Shown: positions 60,417 to 64,000 of the stretch, in pieces | Numbering within the stretch: position 1 is the first letter of the stretch | Layout: every line of letters begins with the position of its first letter | From: Sunxiuqinia sp965230765 | GTDB taxonomy: Bacteria > Bacteroidota > Bacteroidia > Bacteroidales > Prolixibacteraceae | DNA: 64,000 nucleotides | Direction: 5' to 3' | Assembly: GCA_965230765.1 (NCBI GenBank) | Contig: CBDDLR010000002.1 | Location: 744,001 to 808,000, forward strand | The notes under the pieces: generated by a model | Seen by the model: only the letters and a program-made list of their open reading frames with translations | The model's database searches: none | What the model was told of the DNA's origin: nothing | Program-made: the position numbers and the translations under genes

Positions 60417-61751
60417 ATGAATATTCGGAAATATTTTCCTTTATATAAAAAGAACTTGTTGCTGGCAGGACCGGTGATTTTGTCCCAAATTGGACAGGTT
60501 ACGGTTAATCTTGTCGACAATATGATGGTTGGGCATGTTGGTACGGCAGAACTTGCTGCTGCTGCATTTGCAACCAATGTTTTCATGATCGGAATGCTTT
60601 TTGGCATTGGTATTTGTATTGGCATGACACCGCTGGTTGGGCAGGTTTTTAGCCAAAAAAAGGAAAATGAAGTTGGCCAATATTTAAAGAATGGAGTGTT
60701 TGTTCACACCATTCTTGCAATAGTTCTGGCGGCAATAATGGGAATTGTGAGCTTCTTTCTAAACAATATGGGACAACCTGAAGATGTTGTAATATTAGCT
60801 CGACCATACTTTCTTTTGTTGGTTTTTTCCCTTATTCCTATGCTTGTGTTTTATTCTTTTAAACAATTTTTGGAAGGAGTGGGGAATACAAAAATAGCGA
60901 TGTACATTACTTTATCGAGTAATGTCATCAATATTGTACTAAACTATGTGTTGATATTTGGGAAATTGGGGTTTCCAGCCATGGGACTTTTAGGTGCTGG
61001 ATGGGCTACGCTAATTGCCAGATTGAGTATGCCAATATTACTAATTCCAGTCATCCTGAGAAACGAAAGATATCGCCAGATGTTTTTGTCTGCAATGAAA
61101 GCTGATCTAATTAAAAGCAAAATTAGAGAGCTATTGCGTGTTGGTGTTCCAATTGGCTTTCAGGTAATTGTGGAAATTACAACCTTTGGTGTTGGCGCTA
61201 TCATGATGGGCTGGATTGGAAAAGAGGCGCTCGCTGCCCATCAGGTGGCAATTGGTCTGGCGTCAATGACCTACATGATCAGTTTGGGGATTAGTTCAGG
61301 CACAACCATTAGGGTAAGTCATGAATTGGGATTAAAGAATTACGAATTATTGAAACAATCTGTTTTCGCATCCTTGCACCTCGTTGTTTTATTTATGCTT
61401 ACCATGGGGCTTGTATTTGTAATTTTCAGAAATTATTTGCCATTTCTTTTTACAGAAGATGTTGATGTTATCGTGATTGCAGCACAGCTCTTGATAATTG
61501 CAGCTTTATTTCAGGTTTTTGATGGTGTTCAAGTTGTGTTGCTTGGTGCACTTCGTGGATTATCTGATGTAACCATTCCAATGTTTATGGCATTTTTATC
61601 GTATGCCGTTTTAGGCTTACCAGTTAGTTATCTTTTTTCCATTGTTTTGGACATAGGGCCAATTGGTGTTTGGATTGATTTCCTTAGTGGGTTGGGGGTT
61701 GCTGCAAGTCTGTTTGCTATCCGTATAAATCGCTTATATAAAGGCTTTTAA
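60417..61751 (+). CDS. MATE-family multidrug/Na+ efflux transporter
   Basis: A 444-residue antiporter with about 12 membrane helices in two homologous halves. Family landmarks: GPVILSQIGQVTVNLVDNMMVGHVGTAELAAAAFATN (about 18-54), GMTPLVGQVFSQKKENE near 67-83, and the second-half VGVPIGFQVIVEITTFGVGAIMMGWIGKEALAAHQVA (near 242-278). It resembles the NorM branch, exporting cationic compounds in exchange for Na+ or H+. Substrate unknown. It may be read with the DUF5916 gene upstream; downstream is a candidate minus-strand RNA. Confidence 0.93.
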   Translation: MNIRKYFPLYKKNLLLAGPVILSQIGQVTVNLVDNMMVGHVGTAELAAAAFATNVFMIGMLFGIGICIGMTPLVGQVFSQKKENEVGQYLKNGVFVHTILAIVLAAIMGIVSFFLNNMGQPEDVVILARPYFLLLVFSLIPMLVFYSFKQFLEGVGNTKIAMYITLSSNVINIVLNYVLIFGKLGFPAMGLLGAGWATLIARLSMPILLIPVILRNERYRQMFLSAMKADLIKSKIRELLRVGVPIGFQVIVEITTFGVGAIMMGWIGKEALAAHQVAIGLASMTYMISLGISSGTTIRVSHELGLKNYELLKQSVFASLHLVVLFMLTMGLVFVIFRNYLPFLFTEDVDVIVIAAQLLIIAALFQVFDGVQVVLLGALRGLSDVTIPMFMAFLSYAVLGLPVSYLFSIVLDIGPIGVWIDFLSGLGVAASLFAIRINRLYKGF

Positions 61752-61784
61752 AAAAAAGCGGGTTATCATCGTCATGATAACCCG
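61751..61784 (-). terminator. Strong hairpin oriented as a minus-strand terminator
   Basis: CGGGTTATCAT/ATGATAACCCG (61759-61769 with 61774-61784; 11 perfect pairs, CGTC loop) has an A run at 61751-61757 on the plus strand (eight T residues reading minus) but no T run on the plus-strand downstream side. So it best terminates minus-strand transcripts, although no minus-strand gene is annotated there. Confidence 0.75.
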
Positions 61785-61809
61785 TTGTCCATAATTTAGC
61801 TTAGTTAGA

Positions 61810-61860
61810 TCAGAAAATAGATATTGGTTTAAAGAGAAAAGGTATCTTTAATTCTTTCAT
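61810..61860 (-). CDS. Possible 16-residue peptide within the candidate small RNA
   Basis: ATG at 61860 opens 16 codons (MKELKIPFLFKPISIF) ending in TGA at 61812-61810. It is basic and hydrophobic, like leader peptides or small toxins. It could equally be a chance reading frame; there is no homologue I can name. Confidence 0.25.
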   Translation of the reverse strand: MKELKIPFLFKPISIF

Positions 61861-61898
61861 TTTAAAGCACTTGATCTCTCAAATGCTCCGCTAATATA

Positions 61899-62132
61899 GC
61901 ATATATTTTAAACGATCTTTAAAAAATGCTTAAAATTTATTAATGAAAAGTAAATGCAATATTTTTACGAATATGTAACCATTTGTAAATCAAAGATTAA
62001 AAAAAATCAATATGTTCTATAATATGTCGACTGGATTTTTATGCACTATTTCTGCATGAATATGTTTTGTTAAGAATTGTTTTGTTGTAAATGCAATAAA
62101 AAGATGTTTTAATCTGATACTAATAACTTTAT
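61899..62132. other. AT-rich non-coding spacer
   Basis: Between the candidate small RNA and the trhO promoter box I find no ORF, hairpin or repeat worth naming; the whole gap from the MATE gene to trhO is 408 bp. Confidence 0.5.
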
Positions 62133-62140
62133 TATATTTG
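62133..62140 (+). promoter_or_regulatory. Promoter -7 box of trhO
   Basis: TATATTTG is a perfect TAnnTTTG match, 19 bases before ATG 62160. Confidence 0.5.
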
Positions 62141-62159
62141 CCGAAAAATAAATAGCGTA

Positions 62160-63209
62160 ATGGTATTGCATAATAGAAAGAGCAGGGAGTTGTTAATAGA
62201 GGAATTGGAAACAGAAGCTTTCAAAAGAATAACAATTTCTTTTTACAAATATGGAAATATTGAAGATCCTGTAAACTACAGGGATTTTCTGTATTTCAAA
62301 TGGAGTAGCCTTAATTGTTTTGGAAGGATATATATTGCCAAAGAAGGTATCAATGCTCAAATGAGTGTCCCTGAAAAAAACCTGGAGCATTTTCTTAAGT
62401 TTATCGATAATGACAAATTTCTTGCAGGAACGCCCATTAAATATGCTATTGAGGACGATGGTAAATCATTTTACAAGCTTACAATAAAAGTTCGTCCAAA
62501 AATTGTTGCGGATGGATTGGATGATGGAACTTATGATGTTGGAAATGTAGGGAAACATTTATCTGCGGCTGAATTTCATGAATTGGTAGACAAGCCAGAA
62601 ACATTGGTCATTGACATGCGAAACCATTATGAAAGTGAAATAGGTCATTTTAAAGGTGCTGTTTGTCCTGAAGCTGATACTTTCCGTGAAGAAATAGAAA
62701 TGGTAGTGAATGATTTTGCCGACCAAAAAGAACGTAAAATATTACTCTATTGCACAGGTGGTATTCGTTGTGAAAAAGCCAGTGCATATTTGAACCACCA
62801 TGGTTTTCAGGATGTAAACCAATTGCACGGTGGTATTATTGAGTACGCCAGGCAGGTCAAATCATTAGGGCTTCAGTCAAAATTTATTGGTAAAAATTTC
62901 GTTTTTGATGAACGCTTGGGCGAATCAATAAATGGGGAAGTGATTTCGCATTGCCACCAGTGTGGAAAGCCATGTGATACACACACAAATTGTGCAAATA
63001 GTCTTTGCCATATTTTGTTTATTCAGTGTGAAGATTGTGCGAAGAAGTACAATGGTTGCTGTGGAAATGAATGCAAATCAATTGTTGAATTGCCCGAGCA
63101 GGACCGGATTTTGTATGCAAAGACCTTCGAGCGTAAATTTGGCAACCGAAAAAGTTTTCGGAAGAGTATTGATAATAAACTAAGTTTTGCAATTTCGCAA
63201 CGTGAGTAA
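62160..63209 (+). CDS. trhO: tRNA uridine hydroxylase TrhO (rhodanese-like)
   Basis: A 349-residue TrhO/YceA protein, which hydroxylates U34 of some tRNAs in an oxygen-dependent step of cmo5U/mo5U formation. The N-terminal acylphosphatase-like domain (about 20-115) has IYIAKEGINAQMSVP. The rhodanese domain (about 130-235) has the active-site loop LYCTGGIRCEKASAYL with catalytic Cys near 197. The C-terminal Cys-rich region (about 262-305: CHQCGKPCDTHTNC, CEDCAKKYNGCCG) is typical. ATG 62160 is preceded by a good promoter box. Its stop overlaps the following dus gene by 8 bp. Confidence 0.94.
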   Translation: MVLHNRKSRELLIEELETEAFKRITISFYKYGNIEDPVNYRDFLYFKWSSLNCFGRIYIAKEGINAQMSVPEKNLEHFLKFIDNDKFLAGTPIKYAIEDDGKSFYKLTIKVRPKIVADGLDDGTYDVGNVGKHLSAAEFHELVDKPETLVIDMRNHYESEIGHFKGAVCPEADTFREEIEMVVNDFADQKERKILLYCTGGIRCEKASAYLNHHGFQDVNQLHGGIIEYARQVKSLGLQSKFIGKNFVFDERLGESINGEVISHCHQCGKPCDTHTNCANSLCHILFIQCEDCAKKYNGCCGNECKSIVELPEQDRILYAKTFERKFGNRKSFRKSIDNKLSFAISQRE

Positions 63210-64000
63210 TTTTTGGCAACATATTAAAGCACCAATTATGGCACTTGCCCCAATGGAAGATGTAACAGATACTTCTTTCAGAGAGCTTGTTTCCAGGATA
63301 TCTGACCCTGAATGCCTGCATGTGCTTTTCACGGAGTTCACCGCTGTTGATGGGATGAACCACCCCGTAGGGAAAAAACGGGTTTCGGAGCGTCTGATAG
63401 TAAGTGAGTCTGAAAATAAGATCTTAAAAGAAAAAGGGATAAAGCTGGTTGCTCAGATTTGGGGAAACAAACCAGAGGTATTCCATAAAATTGCTAAAGA
63501 AATTACCGAAGAATATGAGTTTGACGGGCTGGATATAAATATGGGCTGCCCAGTGAAAAATGTAGTCAAGCAAGGATCATGCAGTGCATTGATTGACCAG
63601 CCAGCACTTGCCCAGGAAATTGTTTTGGCTACCAAAGAGGCCACTCATTTGCCCGTTTCAGTAAAAACCCGTACAGGAATAAAACAACATGAGACTGATC
63701 GCTGGATAAAACAGTTATTAGTGACCAAGCCAGCGGCAATTATTCTTCATGGACGAACGCAAAAGCAACAATCCGATGGTTTGGCCAGTTGGGATGAGAT
63801 TGCAAAAGCAGTTAAAATACGAAATGAAATAGATCCATCTATTCCATTCTTGGGTAATGGTGATGTGTTTTCATACACACAATCCATGGACTATTCGCAA
63901 CGATATGGCGTTGACGGGTTGATGATTGGCAGGGGCATTTTCCATAATCCCTGGTTATTCAATAAAGAAGAAATAAATCCAACAAAGGAGGAGAAGCTTG
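63202..64000 (+). CDS. tRNA-dihydrouridine synthase, cut off by window edge
   Basis: The frame is open from GTG 63202 (reading V/M-SNFWQHIKAPIMALAPMEDVTD) to the end of the window, about 266 residues. The GTG start fits Bacteroidota homologues that begin with an SNFW-like segment; a later ATG at 63238 would lose the first strand. Dus family motifs: LAPMEDVTDTSFRELV (about 14-29), GLDINMGCPVKNVVKQGSCSAL with the catalytic Cys (about residues 111-132), SVKTRTG, and HGRTQKQQSDG (near 182-192). It reduces tRNA uridines with FMN. It overlaps trhO by 8 bp, forming a tRNA-modification operon. Confidence 0.92.
   Translation, partial: MSNFWQHIKAPIMALAPMEDVTDTSFRELVSRISDPECLHVLFTEFTAVDGMNHPVGKKRVSERLIVSESENKILKEKGIKLVAQIWGNKPEVFHKIAKEITEEYEFDGLDINMGCPVKNVVKQGSCSALIDQPALAQEIVLATKEATHLPVSVKTRTGIKQHETDRWIKQLLVTKPAAIILHGRTQKQQSDGLASWDEIAKAVKIRNEIDPSIPFLGNGDVFSYTQSMDYSQRYGVDGLMIGRGIFHNPWLFNKEEINPTKEEKL

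Larger units (their letters stand above)
61751..61888 (-). ncRNA. Candidate small RNA, about 138 nt
   Basis: Reading the minus strand, TATATTAG (61898-61891), one base off TAnnTTTG, is followed at the expected start by a 5' hairpin, GCATTTGA GAGA TCAAGTGC (61886-61867, GNRA-type loop). After it come a 16-codon reading frame (61860-61810) and the strong hairpin with eight T residues. Such order (box, 5' stem-loop, terminator) suggests a small transcript. No known Rfam family was recognised; this is inference. Confidence 0.45.

Noticed and set aside
1..64000. CRISPR array, tRNA or rRNA genes, insertion sequences, prophage
   Set aside because: No regular repeats, no cloverleaf seen in the spacers and no transposase or phage genes; the only recombinase is a XerD-type housekeeping gene.

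Overview
The window reads as a chromosomal segment of a Bacteroidota bacterium. The support is: TonB-dependent receptors with carboxypeptidase-like N-terminal domains, DUF5916 and DUF4625 proteins, LytS/LytTR signalling arrays, AT-rich spacers without Shine-Dalgarno sequences, and many promoter-like boxes matching the Bacteroidota -7 consensus TAnnTTTG. A marine or anaerobic lineage near Marinilabiliales/Prolixibacteraceae is a guess from gene content only. No rRNA, tRNA, CRISPR array, insertion sequence or prophage was seen. Most genes are ordinary core genes with intergenic hairpin terminators.

Layout. 1-4.9 kb: partial TonB receptor, SlyD-type FKBP with a Cys-rich tail, chorismate synthase, DUF134 regulator, dicarboxylate symporter. 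5.0-9.3 kb: a likely metal (zinc) uptake operon under a Fur/Zur-family repressor whose promoter carries a perfect 15-bp palindrome; it encodes a His/Cys-rich small exported protein, a TonB receptor and two His-rich lipoproteins. 9.3-14.8 kb (minus): a CBM9-like secreted protein, then a four-gene sugar-acid operon (lactonase, FAH-family dehydratase, 2-hydroxyacid dehydrogenase, alpha-ketoglutarate semialdehyde dehydrogenase) resembling the lower part of a Weimberg-type pathway. 15-20.5 kb: GNAT/YoaP protein, DNA ligase, Na+/solute symporter, RidA and an orphan secreted protein.

20.5-27.3 kb is the most unusual region. Four overlapping LytS-type membrane histidine kinases, one of which lacks its phosphoacceptor His and its N box, are followed by a lipoprotein resembling M2 metallopeptidases without the zinc ligands, and by one LytTR response regulator. 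Two direct repeats exactly 21 bp apart lie upstream and are a candidate operator. A long hairpin after the regulator gene buries the start codon of the next gene, a class IV aminotransferase.

27-41 kb: aminotransferase, class I fumarase, ornithine carbamoyltransferase plus carbamate kinase, FtsK, LolA-like protein, pyruvate kinase, AroQ, XerD-type recombinase, PEP carboxykinase, TIGR01777 epimerase. 41-50.7 kb: PBP1A, two tandem ClC-CBS proteins, a methyltransferase, a small membrane protein, SHMT and a TauE-like permease. 50.7-64 kb: a serine-hydrolase-like lipoprotein with degenerate active site, a large unrecognised secreted protein, a three-gene biotin-dependent acyl-CoA carboxylase operon, a DUF5916 protein, a MATE pump, a candidate small minus-strand RNA, TrhO and a partial Dus. 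No search or folding program was run; family calls rest on recognised motifs, and regulatory calls are inference.
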